Assembly (NCBI GenBank): GCA_030323885.1
Contig: CM059190.1
Coordinates: 86,242,762-86,306,761 of the forward strand
DNA from: Branchipolynoe longqiensis
Lineage: Eukaryota; Annelida; Polychaeta; Phyllodocida; Polynoidae
Direction of reading: 5' to 3'
DNA length: 64,000 nt
The notes beneath the pieces are model-generated. The model was given only the letters and a program-made list of their open reading frames with translations, ran no database searches and was not told where the DNA came from. Both the position numbers and the translations under genes were made by a program. Positions within the stretch are counted from its first letter, which is position 1; every line of letters begins with the position of its first letter. Positions 1-9,089 of the stretch are shown in pieces.

Positions 1-162
1 AATTACCAACTACGGGAAATCATTTTATATCCACCATTTCTATACTTGTATAAATATTATACTGCACATATATATATTTAATCTTAAAATTAAATTGATC
101 TAATCATGAATTTAAAAGATATATTTAAAAGAATTTAATTTTTTTTTATATATATATGGGTC

Positions 163-622
163 AGGATTACGAAAAGAGGCCAATTGGGGAAAGTTGTCGG
201 CGTTGAGCATAGATGTAGGCGTCGATCGGTATAATTATAATTTAGCATTGACAGAGGTGTTAGAAAGTCCTTAAATTTATCCTGAATGTAAAGGTCGAGA
301 AAATACAACAACCTTATTTGTTTCTAGGATAATGTAATATAAAACAAAGAAATGCACAAGACTTTAAGAATTGCAATGCCGACATCTGTTAAAGTTGTCG
401 GCGTCGATCATTGGATGTCAGCGTCGATTGGTATAATTATAGTTTAGCATTGACAGAGGTGTTGGAAAGTCCTTAAATTTATCCTGAATGTAAAGGTCGA
501 GAAAATACAACAACCTTATTTGTTTCTAGGATAATTTAATATGAAACAAAGAAATGCACTACACTTTTAAGAATTGCGACGCCGACATCTTCAATTGACC
601 ACCGATTGGCCCGTTTTCGTGA
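163..622. mobile_element. MITE-like element built on a 201-bp tandem duplication
   Basis: Two direct copies of about 201 bp (190-390 and 391-590) differ by a few substitutions. They are flanked by inverted sequences: the left side reads CGAAAAGAGGCCAATTGG and the right side carries its imperfect complement around 603-622. Each copy starts with AAAGTTGTCGGCG and ends near GCCGACATCT, so every unit also has inverted ends. No coding frame is supported. The 1-162 stretch to its left is AT-rich with nothing recognisable. Confidence 0.5.
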
Positions 623-628
623 GGCTCA

Positions 629-630
<2 letters not shown>

Positions 631-662
<32 letters not shown>
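631..662. repeat. (TA)n microsatellite
   Basis: Uninterrupted TA dinucleotide run. It is followed by a 14-base G run at 730-743 and, at about 785-836, by an end of repeat family R1 (TACTTGTATAATGCG, then TTATACATCACATA). Confidence 0.9.
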
Positions 663-665
<3 letters not shown>

Positions 666-950
666 CTTCTAGTGTGTATGGCGCGAGGGAAGCCACCCCT
701 ATGCAACTCCCCGACAGATGTGTGTGTGTGGGGGGGGGGGGGGCACTCCACCAATGCGCCGATGGAGGAAGTAGCAAAGTATATATGTTCCCCTAGCATT
801 TATACTTGTATAATGCGTTATACATCACATATATAAATTCTTTTAATTTACAATTCTTTAAAAGAAATTCTTGCATTTTGATGTCAGAATGAATGTCTGA
901 ACATAAAAGGAAGTAAGTAGAACAACCACAACAGAGTCTTGTTAATGGTT

Positions 951-1411
951 TGGTCGTAATGCTTGCATTGCGTTTGATTCGCGGCGGAGGAGAATCCCCC
1001 CCCCCCCCCCATTCATCCCCCCCTACCTTCCTCCCGCGACCGTTGGCCGTTACATCACGCCCCCCGGGTCCCGCCCTTATAACCCGGGCCCGGAGCTGCC
1101 TCCAGCCACTCCGCCTCCAGCTCTCCTCCCGTCACGCTCTCCTGCCATTCCTTTTCGACCCACCCACCCGTACTTACTTCTCTATCTCTTCTTAGGGTGG
1201 CGGGCTCTTCGGGGCTCCTCCCCCCCCCCTCCCCCCCCTGGACTCTCGCCATGTGCGCTGACTGTCATTTGATCTTTCCTCATTTGCATTGTCTTAATTA
1301 CTGTACTTTATTCATTGATTGTTTATCCTGTATTACCCTCTATGTTCATCGCACTCCTGAATAAAGTGCTCTTTTTCCACCCCCGCCTCCTCTTCCTCCT
1401 TCGTCGCGTAT
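951..1411 (+). mobile_element. Solo A-B terminal unit of a Ngaro-type YR retrotransposon, divergent subfamily
   Basis: It begins TTGGTCGTAATGC and ends GTCGCGTAT, like the other Ngaro copies in the window. Within it are a TATA-like CTTATAA at 1076-1082, a polypyrimidine tract ending in AG just before the A/B transition near 1195, and a polyadenylation signal AATAAA at 1360-1365. No ORF of the family is present. A single A-B unit without internal sequence is expected from recombination between the split direct repeats of a full element. It lacks the CTCATGAG palindromes found in the other B segments, so it belongs to an older or different subfamily. Confidence 0.7.
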
Positions 1412-1424
1412 CATGTCATAAGAA

Positions 1425-1727
1425 GGTGGCGATCTCTGTGGCGGTGTGGTTAGAGTGTCTGACTTTTTTCTAGGTCAGACTCCTAATCTGAGGGTCGGCG
1501 GTTAGATTCCCCGTGCCCCCAGCTCTGCCAATTTGGATTTCCACCGCTGTGTTTAACTTACAGCGTCATCAAAGGCTGGTTGCTCTCATACCATGTCTAT
1601 GTGGTGTGAGAGTTTAAAAATCCCTTGGGTCGGTAAAAGTGTAGGCTCGGGCTTTCTATCGACCAGCTGTGGAGTGAGGAAGACCAGTCATCTATGACTG
1701 AAATTTCCCCTGCTTAAACAACTAATG
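1425..1727 (+). mobile_element. tRNA-derived SINE, family S3
   Basis: The 5' part has a box-A-like TGGCGGTGTGGTTAGAGTG and a box-B-like GGTTAGATTCC. The body (CAGCGTCATCAAAGGC, then GGGTCGGTAAAAGTGTAGG) recurs at 43165-43325. The 3' end GAAATTTCCCCTGCTTAA followed by A-rich sequence is shared with other SINE tails in the window (10060-10135, 45120-45180). Confidence 0.7.
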
Positions 1728-2010
1728 GACAACAAAAAAAAAGAAGAAAAAAAAAAAGAAAGTTGTGCACAGGTACAGCTACGGCTGGACTGAGTGTATT
1801 TATGACGTCACTAGTATTATATCGCTCAGTACAGCCTTTCTTTAAAGCTGCATTGTCCGACGAAAACATCAAATTGTCAAAACGAAAATAATTACCTAGA
1901 TTTGATCCTACATATCCAATTTAGATACCGGTTCACTCATTAAGCATGCATTGTTGAATAGGGAATACTAAGCCAATTTGATTCGAACATCTTACCGTTT
2001 AAGTCTATTA

Positions 2011-2194
2011 TATATATGTGATGTATAACGAATTATGCAAGTATAAAGATACGTAAGGGTTAATTATTACTTTATTTGTTATACTCCGTAAGACAAACAC
2101 TGTACAGGTGGCTCCACCTACCGTCCTCACCTCCACCGGATGTAGACCAGTGTCAGTCACACCAGAGGATTATAAACATATATATATATATATA
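2011..2194 (+). repeat. Repeat R1 inserted in MITE M1
   Basis: About 165 bp (TATGTGATGTATAACGAATT to CAGTGTCAGTC) is nearly identical to 20408-20575. Both copies run into a (TA)n tract. The TATGTGATGTATAACG terminus occurs again, in reverse, at about 785-836, 4517-4565 and 25045-25082, showing a dispersed family. No coding potential seen. Confidence 0.6.
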
Positions 2195-2297
2195 GTCAGC
2201 AGTTCAAAGTGAATGCCAACATTAATTTGACATGTGTTCACTTCAAACATCTCCAAAGTTAGCCATTTATGATCAAAGTTACTTCAAACTAAAGTAA

Positions 2298-3233
2298 AGG
2301 GGCTGTCACACTACGATGTATGGCGTTAGCGTATGCCGACGTATGCAATTTTCAACCAACACGTCGGCATACGGCGTCATAGGTTATGTATACGTTGGGC
2401 ATACGTCGAGTACGCTCGGGAGATGGCGGCGTAGGTCGAGCCGCTAAAAGATTTGTGTGCATGTTCAAAATGTTCAATGTATGATACTATGTGGCTCATA
2501 CGTTTCTCATACGCTCGGTGTATGCTTGGCATACATCGGCGTACATCGGCGTACGTTATGCACACGTTAGGGGTAGGTCGGGGTAGGTTGGAACACGTTA
2601 GCCATATGTTGAACCGACGCCCTCCGCGTATCTCTGGCATATATAACGTACTCACAACATTCTGTAAAAGGGCTGTCACACTACGACGTATAGCCTTAGC
2701 GTATGCCAAAGTATGTGATTTTTGACCAAGACATCGGTGTATGGCATCATACGTTACGTATATGTTGGGCATACGTCAGGTATGTTCGGGATACGGCGTT
2801 ATATGTTGTCTTACATCATCGTGCGTCGAGGCTCCGAAACAATTTTTGTGCATGTTCAAATTTTTTGAAAGTGTGTCGACGTGTGGCTCTTACGTTCCTC
2901 ATATGCTACGTGTATGTTAGGGGTACATCGGCATATGTTAGGAGCACGTTAGGGATACGTCGGCGTACATTACTCATATGCTGGACCTGTCACCTCCAAC
3001 CGTCACAACACGTCTCAGCACGCCGAGTATATGTCGCCATAGGTTCGTATACGTCGCTAATCGCCACGCATATGGTAGCCATACGCCAGCCATTCGCTCT
3101 GCATACGCTTCATACATTGCTGGGACCGCCCGCAGTGTGAAAAGTTTGGCGAATGCCGAAGTATTTTGATTTGAATTTTATTTCAATACGTTACGCACAT
3201 GCCGGCACCATACATCGTAGTGTGACAGGGCCT
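2298..3233. mobile_element. MITE M2 (CTGTCACACTACGA family), two left ends in tandem
   Basis: Terminal inverted repeats AGGGGCTGTCACACTACGA and TCGTAGTGTGACAGGGCCT are flanked by direct TAA at 2295-2297 and 3234-3236. A second internal left end starts near 2668. The interior is almost wholly degenerate copies of CpG-rich words such as TACGTCGGCATACG and GCGTATGCC in both orientations. The TWA duplication and terminus fit a PIF/Harbinger-type non-autonomous element; no transposase is present. Confidence 0.7.
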
Positions 3234-3320
3234 TAAGGTATATTATGACCATCAACCTAACATTTCCACTTTAAAACATGTTATGGGAGAAACTCAAAAC
3301 CATCGAACTATGAACACTTT

Positions 3321-4004
3321 GAATAACCAATTTGTCCGTGGTATATCTGGTGGTATAGTCTAATACTTGCTGTCTGATTATCATGCATCACTAGGATGTT
3401 CTGTGACTGAATTAAGCCACATAGTGCGGCCACAGATTCGATTCTCGGAGACTTAAAACCATATTAATACGCATCTCGTAAGCGAATGTCACCAGCTAAT
3501 TGAGAAGTCACAGCCGACACAAGTTAGTCTCATTGAACCTGACTACTGCGCGCATATTCCACGGGCTGCTTTGATGGCGGCCATGCACGCCACCTGGTGG
3601 GATTGATTCGAACTTTTAATCAGCCCACCTCCATTCCGTCGTTATCTTAGGCGAACAGTGCGCGTGGTGTGTGTGCTACATAAAACAACTCCCCCTCCCC
3701 CCACCCCGACCAGCCTCCATTCCATATTTCGGTACAATGAGAATAATTAGGCTCCTTCAGTGTAAATCCCTTCTTTTTTTTGTTCCTCACCTTAACGGCA
3801 TGCACCAACTTACTCCGATACCTTTGTGATTAAGGTCACCTGAGAACACGTGAGGTTTCTTTCCTCTCTCTCCTTGTTATTGGTTAGAAGAGGCAAGGGA
3901 ACCAGTCAGCGTTCTTGTAAACTATTGACCGATTAGTATTTTTAGTTCCGTAAGTACTTCTACCACACAACCCGGTTGTACTAACTATTCGCCCCCCTCT
4001 TATC
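3321..4004. other. Unassigned intergenic stretch
   Basis: No ORF, tRNA, or recognisable repeat end was found. A C-rich run lies at about 3688-3712 and T-rich runs near 3772. Nothing else is supported here. Confidence 0.5.
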
Positions 4005-4339
4005 TAAAGGTGTGCATGGTCCGATGGTTTTGAATTTCTGTCATTTTCAGACATAAATATATTAGGTTGATGGTTATGTTTTATTTTTATTTTTAAATGA
4101 CTAACTTTGTAGATATTTGAAGTGCAAACATAAGAAATTAATTGTTGTCAAGCATGTCAAAACTCTGATACCATAGCGACCAACAGTAACCGATTCTACT
4201 AAATTGCCTCAGCGTTCCCTTCTATGTGGTAATAAATACTTCATATTTGCATCAGTATCTAAGTCAGATATGCCAGATCAAATCTAGATAATTGTTTTGG
4301 TCTTGAGAATTTGATGCTTTTATCGGACGATGCAAGTTG
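4005..4339 (+). mobile_element. MITE M1 copy
   Basis: Left end TAAAGGTGTGCATGGTCCG, interior with TATTAGGTTGATGG and TGCATCAGTATCTAAG, right end TTTTATCGGACGATGCAAG. Diverged but complete from end to end. Confidence 0.7.
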
Positions 4340-4432
4340 AAGACAAAAAGAGAGTGCGAGAGAGAAAGAGAAAGAGCGAGAGAGAGAGGGAGAGAAAGAG
4401 AGAAAGAGAAGGGGAGACAAAGACAGAGAGAG
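4340..4432. repeat. (GA)n-rich purine tract
   Basis: Imperfect GAGAGAAAGA repeats with no pyrimidine interruptions over long stretches, a potential triplex-forming tract. Confidence 0.85.
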
Positions 4433-4649
4433 ATTTTAGCTTTATTATTTGATGGTAACATTCCAGACAGTTATTGCTCACTTCATCAATGCACAGGACA
4501 GGTGCAATCAGGAATGTATTCCCCTGAGATTTATACTTGTATAATTCGATATACATCACATACAGATGGGCAGTTATAAGATAATACAGAGCAAAACATT
4601 GGCATTAATGACTACATAAAGAATGAGATAAAAGGAGGGGGGAAAGGAA

Positions 4650-5400
4650 ATTCCTGATCTGTGTATTAATTTTCACCTGAGATGTTATTTCATTTTTATT
4701 TCCATGGCAGATTTGTTGCTTTAAGTAAAACACAAACAAACAAAAAGAGAAAATAAAAAGCAACAACAAAAATCAAACAGAAAACAACACAAGGAAATTC
4801 CCCATCTGTGTATTTATTTTGTCACCAGAGATGTTAGTTCATTTTTATTCACGTGGTTGATTTGCTGCTTTAAATCAAAACGCAAACCAAAGCAACAACA
4901 ACAACAAGGAAAACAAAGCAACAACAAAAACCACACACACAAAACAACACAAGGAAATTCCCCATCTATGTACTTATATTTCACCGGAGATGTTATTTCA
5001 TTTTTACTTACGTGGCTGATTTGCTGCTTTAAATCAAAACACAAACCAAAACAACAATAACAAAAAGAAGGAAAACAAAGCAACAACAAAAAACACACAC
5101 ACAAAACAACACAAGGAAATTCGCCATCTGTGGATTTATATTTCACCGAAGATGTTATTTCATGTTTACTTACGTGGCTGATTTGCTGCTTTAAACAAAC
5201 ACCCCAACCCCCCAAAAACAAAAACAAAAAGCAAACAACAAAATCCACACACACACAAAAACACAAGGACATTCCCCATCTGTGTATTTATATTTCACCG
5301 TAGATATTATTTCATTTTTACTTACGTGGCTGATTTGCTGCTTTAAACAAAAACCCAAACCAAAAAAAGCAACAACAAAATCCACACACACAAAACAACA
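4650..5400. repeat. Five-copy tandem repeat of about 155 bp
   Basis: Copies start near 4650, 4800, 4955, 5115 and 5270. Each has GGAAATTCCCCATCTGTG, a GAGATGTTATTTCATTTTTA segment, GCTGATTTGCTGCTTTAAA and an A/C-rich spacer of variable length. The array ends about 45 bp from the donor side of receptor exon 2, so it is intronic in that gene. The open frames across it (minus strand, up to 152 codons) are repeat read-through. Confidence 0.8.
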
Positions 5401-5446
5401 CAAGAAGAGTTGTTCATAAGCGACCAATTGCCCGAATCAGCAGTAC

Positions 5447-5579
5447 CTGACACAGCACCAGTGGTAAGAATGGCATTGCAGAAAAACGGGTAGAGCTTGA
5501 CAATCTTCTTGAAGCGGATGCCGTACTGTGACTCGGCACGCTCCATGGCGATGTCGATTGCGGGACCGGCCATCTCCAT
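5447..5579 (-). CDS. Receptor guanylate cyclase-like protein, coding exon 2
   Basis: This 133-nt exon (44 codons plus one base) has an acceptor GCTGTTCAG just before 5579 and a consensus donor CAG/GTACTG at 5447/5446. Joined in frame to exon 1 at 6647-6760, it gives an N-terminal domain with an AGPAIDIAMERA helix, then QYGI and a conserved-looking cysteine (LYPFFC). That layout (strand, GP-A-ID-IA helix, cysteine) is typical of the ANF-receptor / periplasmic-binding-like fold of natriuretic peptide receptor guanylate cyclases and relatives. The remaining exons should lie to the left on the minus strand, but none was recognised before position 1, so the next intron is at least 5 kb. A family-3 GPCR or ionotropic-receptor amino-terminal domain is the alternative. 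Confidence 0.5.
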
Positions 5580-5616
5580 CTGAACAGCAAAACAGGGTTT
5601 AGGAGAAGGGAACTTA

Positions 5617-6197
5617 AGCCGTGTTCACACAGCACAACTTTACGCCGAACTAGATAAGGCGAACTAGATGAGGCGAACTAGGTGTGAAAGTGTGTCGTGT
5701 CCACACACGCAGTACTTGGGGCGGTTTAAGGCGGAAATCGATATCTGCGCATGAGCAAGTCCATACTGACCAGCGCCAGTTTCGGTTAGTCAACGTCCCC
5801 ATGAGAGAGTGTGGGTTCGACCTAGATATGTATGGACTGAATCGTATTGTTTTGGAACGGTGAAAACTTCTGCTGGGCAGTGAACCATAAAAATAAATGA
5901 CGAAAAAAATATCTGTGCACCTCTAGCCGGTTCATAGATCAAATTATATTATATAGTGTGACGTGCTTAATCCGCTTCAAGTAAACCGCTACTGTTCACA
6001 CAAGCAACACCGACTTAAGCTAGTTCAGTTCATCTGGACTACCTCGCGACGTGGTTTACTTGAAGCGAACTAGATGAGGTGAATCAGCCCTAATCAGCCC
6101 TAATCCGCCTCAGCGTCGCATCCACACAACGAATATGAGCTGAACTAGACAAGGCGAACTAGTTGAGGCGACTTAACGCCCGTGTGTGAACACGGCT
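5617..6197. mobile_element. MITE M5 (GTGTTCACAC family) in receptor intron 1
   Basis: Inverted ends AGCCGTGTTCACAC and GTGTGAACACGGCT are flanked by TTA at 5614-5616 and 6198-6200. Sub-terminal arrays repeat the word GGCGAACTAGAT. The core (GCATGAGCAAGTCC through CTTCTGCTGGGCAGTGA) is nearly identical to 34721-35274. It lies between exons 1 and 2 of the minus-strand receptor gene. Confidence 0.75.
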
Positions 6198-6261
6198 TTA
6201 GAGACCCTTGTAATGAATGCTTGGATAGATCCAAGCAGTATTCACAGATGAGGGTCGCCTC

Positions 6262-6415
6262 TATTGATTGGTTGTTAACGTTTTACGTCCTGGCAACAGC
6301 TAAGGTCATATCAGGACGGGTACCGACTTGTTTTGTGACAATGCGCACTCATGGCGACTTTATAGTGCCGCCCCACTAGGAGACCAGGCCGTCAACACCA
6401 TGACCTGATATCCCA
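6262..6415 (-). mobile_element. SINE S1 3' fragment
   Basis: Inverted 3' half of the S1 SINE: TTTTACGTCCTGGCAACAGC, GTCATATCAGGACGGGTACC, GACCAGGCCG. It abuts a plus-oriented S1 fragment, giving a tail-out inverted pair in receptor intron 1. Confidence 0.65.
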
Positions 6416-6431
6416 CACAGCATCAGGATAA

Positions 6432-6600
6432 TGAGTGGGATATCAGGTAATGGTGCTGGCGGCCTGGTATCCAAGTGGGGCAACACTATAGAGTTGCAAT
6501 GGGTGCACACTCTCAGTGTCACAAGTCGGTACCTGTCCTGATATGACCCTAGATGTTGCCAGGACATGAAACTCCAACAACCAACCAACCTGACCCCACC
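6432..6600 (+). mobile_element. SINE S1 3' fragment, inverted partner
   Basis: Plus-oriented S1 3' half from GAGTGGGATATCAGG through GACCCTAGATGTTGCCAGG to CAACAACCAACCAACC. It is complementary to 6262-6415 and could form a long hairpin in the receptor pre-mRNA. Confidence 0.65.
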
Positions 6601-6646
6601 TTTTGGCTTCGATCAAACAAAATGGATACAACTGAATTAGACGTAC

Positions 6647-6760
6647 CTTGAACGGGAGAACGCTGTCCTCGACCATAATGACTCCAGCCCGGAACTCATG
6701 CACGCCCAGAACCAGCACCGCTCGTGCCAGTAGAAACATGGCCGCCAGAAAGGACGCCAT
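6647..6760 (-). CDS. Receptor guanylate cyclase-like protein, coding exon 1 with signal peptide
   Basis: The ATG at 6760-6758 opens 38 codons ending at a consensus donor AAG/GTACGT (6647/6646), phase 0. The first about 20 residues are a hydrophobic signal peptide (MASFLAAMFLLARAVLVLG), followed by FRAGVIMVEDSVLPFK, a first beta strand. Exon 2 joins in phase 0. No upstream in-frame exon was needed because the signal peptide starts at this methionine. Receptor guanylate cyclases of invertebrates commonly begin this way; the assignment rests on only about 82 residues, so the exact receptor class is inferred. Confidence 0.5.
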
Positions 6761-6972
6761 CTTGGTCTGGAAGAATCAGATCAGCAAGACTCATGCAATA
6801 TAGACGATTTCCAGCACCAATCCTCCCTGATACGGCATTGAAAGAACTAATGTTGTGGATACTAGCTCTTTGAGCATCACGCACTGTTGAAAGGGTCTAA
6901 TAGAGGATTTCCTCAACCAATCTACACTCTGACGGCAGTGGGGAAAAAAGAATGTTGTGGATAATAGCCCAC

Positions 6973-7373
6973 AGATAAAAGATTCACCCTGAACTTGCAG
7001 TACGGATGAATGACAATGTAGTCTGAATACGGGTGAAAAGTACTCTAGTATGGAACAGGAAGTGGAATTATTGGTTCCAGTATCCAATGGCTACTTATAT
7101 TGGCACAGAGTTGATGGAATGGGAGAGAATGCAAAAAGAGAAGATGACAACTATAGCATGTCATCGATTTTACTTTTAAAGTCTATTAAACTACATGTTT
7201 TATTATATTTTCAAATCAAAAGTAGCGTGTAAATATTAAGATATGTGTGAAGAATATATTTTGCTTCTTAAAATAACAATTGATATGCTGATTTCATTTA
7301 CCCAGCCTCTCACCACTTTTTCTAATGGGTTGTTCTTCACCTCTACTGGAAGTACGGAGTGAATCTTTTATCT
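6973..7373. mobile_element. MITE M9 copy
   Basis: Inverted ends AGATAAAAGATTCACCCTG and GGAGTGAATCTTTTATCT enclose about 400 bp. The interior shares TATGGAACAGGAAGTGGAAT and CCAATGGCTACTTATATTGG (and its inverse) with 9301-9707. Confidence 0.75.
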
Positions 7374-7389
7374 AACTAGTCCACTGAGC

Positions 7390-8115
7390 AGCATGCTCTG
7401 TGGAAAAAATCTTATAGGGATTTTTACCATCGACCCGCCCTCTGATGGCAGCGACAAAAACTAATGTTCCCGATTGCAGCTCATAGTGCATGCTCTGTGG
7501 AAAAGATCTATGAAGTTTATTAGCTGGGATTTATGTCCGAGACACATCTAAGGTCATATCGGCTGCCGATTTGTGACAGAGCGCACTCATAGGGACTTAG
7601 TAGTGCTTCACTAGAATACAGGGCTACCAGCACCATGACCCCAATACTCCGCCAAGTCACATGATCATTAGTCAATTAGGTCCGAGCCCTATTACATTGA
7701 TGTCAGTTTTTCGACTAGATAGTTATAAATAAAGCACATATTGAAAGAGAATACTTTGTTCATGTCCTAAGTAATTGGCAGTAGCAAAACCTAATGTGGT
7801 TACAACGTCGTGCGCAGCATACTCTATGGGAGAGGCATTACAGACGATTTCCACCGCCAACCAACGAACGAACTCGTGTTAGTGGCAAGAAATAATGCTG
7901 TAGGTAAAGCTTCAGTGTGCAATATGCCCTGTGGAAAGGGTTTTTGAATTAGCCTGCCCTCTGTTGGCAGTGGCAAGCACTGATGTGGGTAATAGCTCAG
8001 TGTGCATCATTCCCGTGGAAAAGTTCTTATAGAGAAAATGCATCACTAACATGCCCTCTGGTGGCAGTGGCAATAACTAATGTTGCCGGTAGCAGTTCAC
8101 TGCAAACATTCTGTG
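7390..8115. repeat. Degenerate tandem repeat of about 115 bp with GCCCTCTGGTGGC motifs
   Basis: Repeated blocks share CATGCTCTGTGGAAAAG, TTCTTATAGAG and GCCCTCTGNTGGCAG, with variable spacing. Clear blocks are at about 7390-7500, 7905-8000 and 8000-8110. The copy near 8055 carries an exact core of the CTCF consensus on the minus strand; others have one mismatch. An S1 fragment interrupts at 7519-7672. Confidence 0.55.
7519..7672 (-). mobile_element. SINE S1 3' fragment
   Basis: Inverted S1 tail: GGGATTTATGTCC, CATCTAAGGTCATATCGG, GTGACAGAGCGCACTCAT, CACCATGACC. Diverged. Confidence 0.55.
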
Positions 8116-8500
8116 AAGAAAGATTTGTAGCGCATGTTGAATATATTTAAAGGTGGCTAGTTCGATAATTTTGAATTTCGGCTATATTTTGAAAGGAAAT
8201 GTATATATTAGGTTGATCATTAGAACCTACCTTCCAATAGTTTGAAGCACCTTTTATTACAGATGGCTAATTTCGAAGATATTTGAGGTTGACAAGATGT
8301 TAAATTAATTTTGAGGTTCACGTCGAAATGCTGAATACCATGTACCTCAGTAGTAAGAGGTTCTATTTAAATTGATTTCGTATTTCATTCTAGGAAGCAA
8401 ACAACTAGTTAATAATTGCACCAGTATCTAAATTGGATGTATATGATCACATATATTATGTAAATGACTTGCCTTTAAAAAGAACTCCTGCTTTCATTGG

Positions 8501-9089
8501 TCGTAATGCGAGCATTGCGTTTGATGCGTGGAGAGGAAGAGACCCTCCCCCCGCCTCCCCGGCCGTCGCGCAGCATTCGCACCTCGCGCGACGACCGCCT
8601 CTCAGCTTTCTCCCTCTCCCTCCCCCGGGCCTGCTGCCTTCACACCTCACCTGACACCGCCCTCCTGCCCTCCCTTATAAGGCCGCCCGCCGGCCTCCCT
8701 CAGTCACTCGCCTTCCAGCCCTCCTCCGTGCTCTGCCTTTTCCTCCACCCACCCACCCAACTTTCTTTACTTATCTTCTTTCTCTTACAGCTGGTGGAGG
8801 GCTCCTCGGCGCCCCCCCCACCCCCCCCTCACATGAACTCTTAACCATAACTCTGACCTCTGCTCCTCATGAGCCTCTTAGCCGTATCTAACTCTGACTC
8901 TGCTCCTTATGAGCCCCTTATCTACCTATTCATTGTTTTGTTGCTCCTCATGAGCCTTATCTTGCCTGTATCGTTCTACTGCTGCTCCTCATGAGCCTCC
9001 TTACTGTCGCCCTGTTGCCCTCTGTTGCCAGAGGCGTCCCAATAAACGCCTCTTTTTTCCACCTCCGCCTTGCCTTCTTCCTTTTCGCG
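8501..9089 (+). mobile_element. Solo A-B unit of Ngaro-type retrotransposon
   Basis: 589 bp from TCGTAATGCGAGCATTGCG to TTTTCGCG, bracketed on both sides by CATTGG (8495-8500, 9090-9095). It contains TATA-like CTTATAA (8674-8680), an initiator-like CCTCAGTCACTC about 20 bases downstream, an A/B transition at a splice-acceptor-like TTCTCTTACAG near 8790, four copies of the palindromic word GCTCCT(C/T)ATGAGC, and AATAAA at 9041-9046. It aligns with both A2-B2 at 58889-59480 and the solo unit at 951-1411. No ORF. Confidence 0.75.
8675..8680 (+). promoter_or_regulatory. TATA-like box of the Ngaro A segment
   Basis: TTATAA in the context CCCTTATAAGGCCG. The same box stands at the same place in every A segment in the window (1077-1082, 14915-14920 on minus, about 56835 and 59073), followed by a CCTCAG(T/G)CACTC initiator-like sequence. 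Conservation among otherwise diverged copies supports it as the element's promoter. Confidence 0.55.

Larger units (their letters stand above)
1842..3320 (-). mobile_element. MITE M1 copy split by two nested insertions
   Basis: M1 is a roughly 340-bp element with termini AAAGTTGCATAGTCCGATGG and CATCGGACTATGCA then ACTTTAA. This copy is inverted: its right part lies at 1842-2010, its middle at 2205-2297 and its left part at 3237-3320. R1 (2011-2194) and M2 (2298-3233) interrupt it. The interruption by M2 falls exactly in the M1 word CAAACTAAAGTAAGGTAG and duplicates TAA. Confidence 0.65.

Noticed and set aside
4814..5427. Minus-strand Cys/Phe/Val-rich frames as membrane proteins
   Set aside because: They follow the 155-bp tandem repeat, with the same residues repeated each unit, and lie in the receptor intron.
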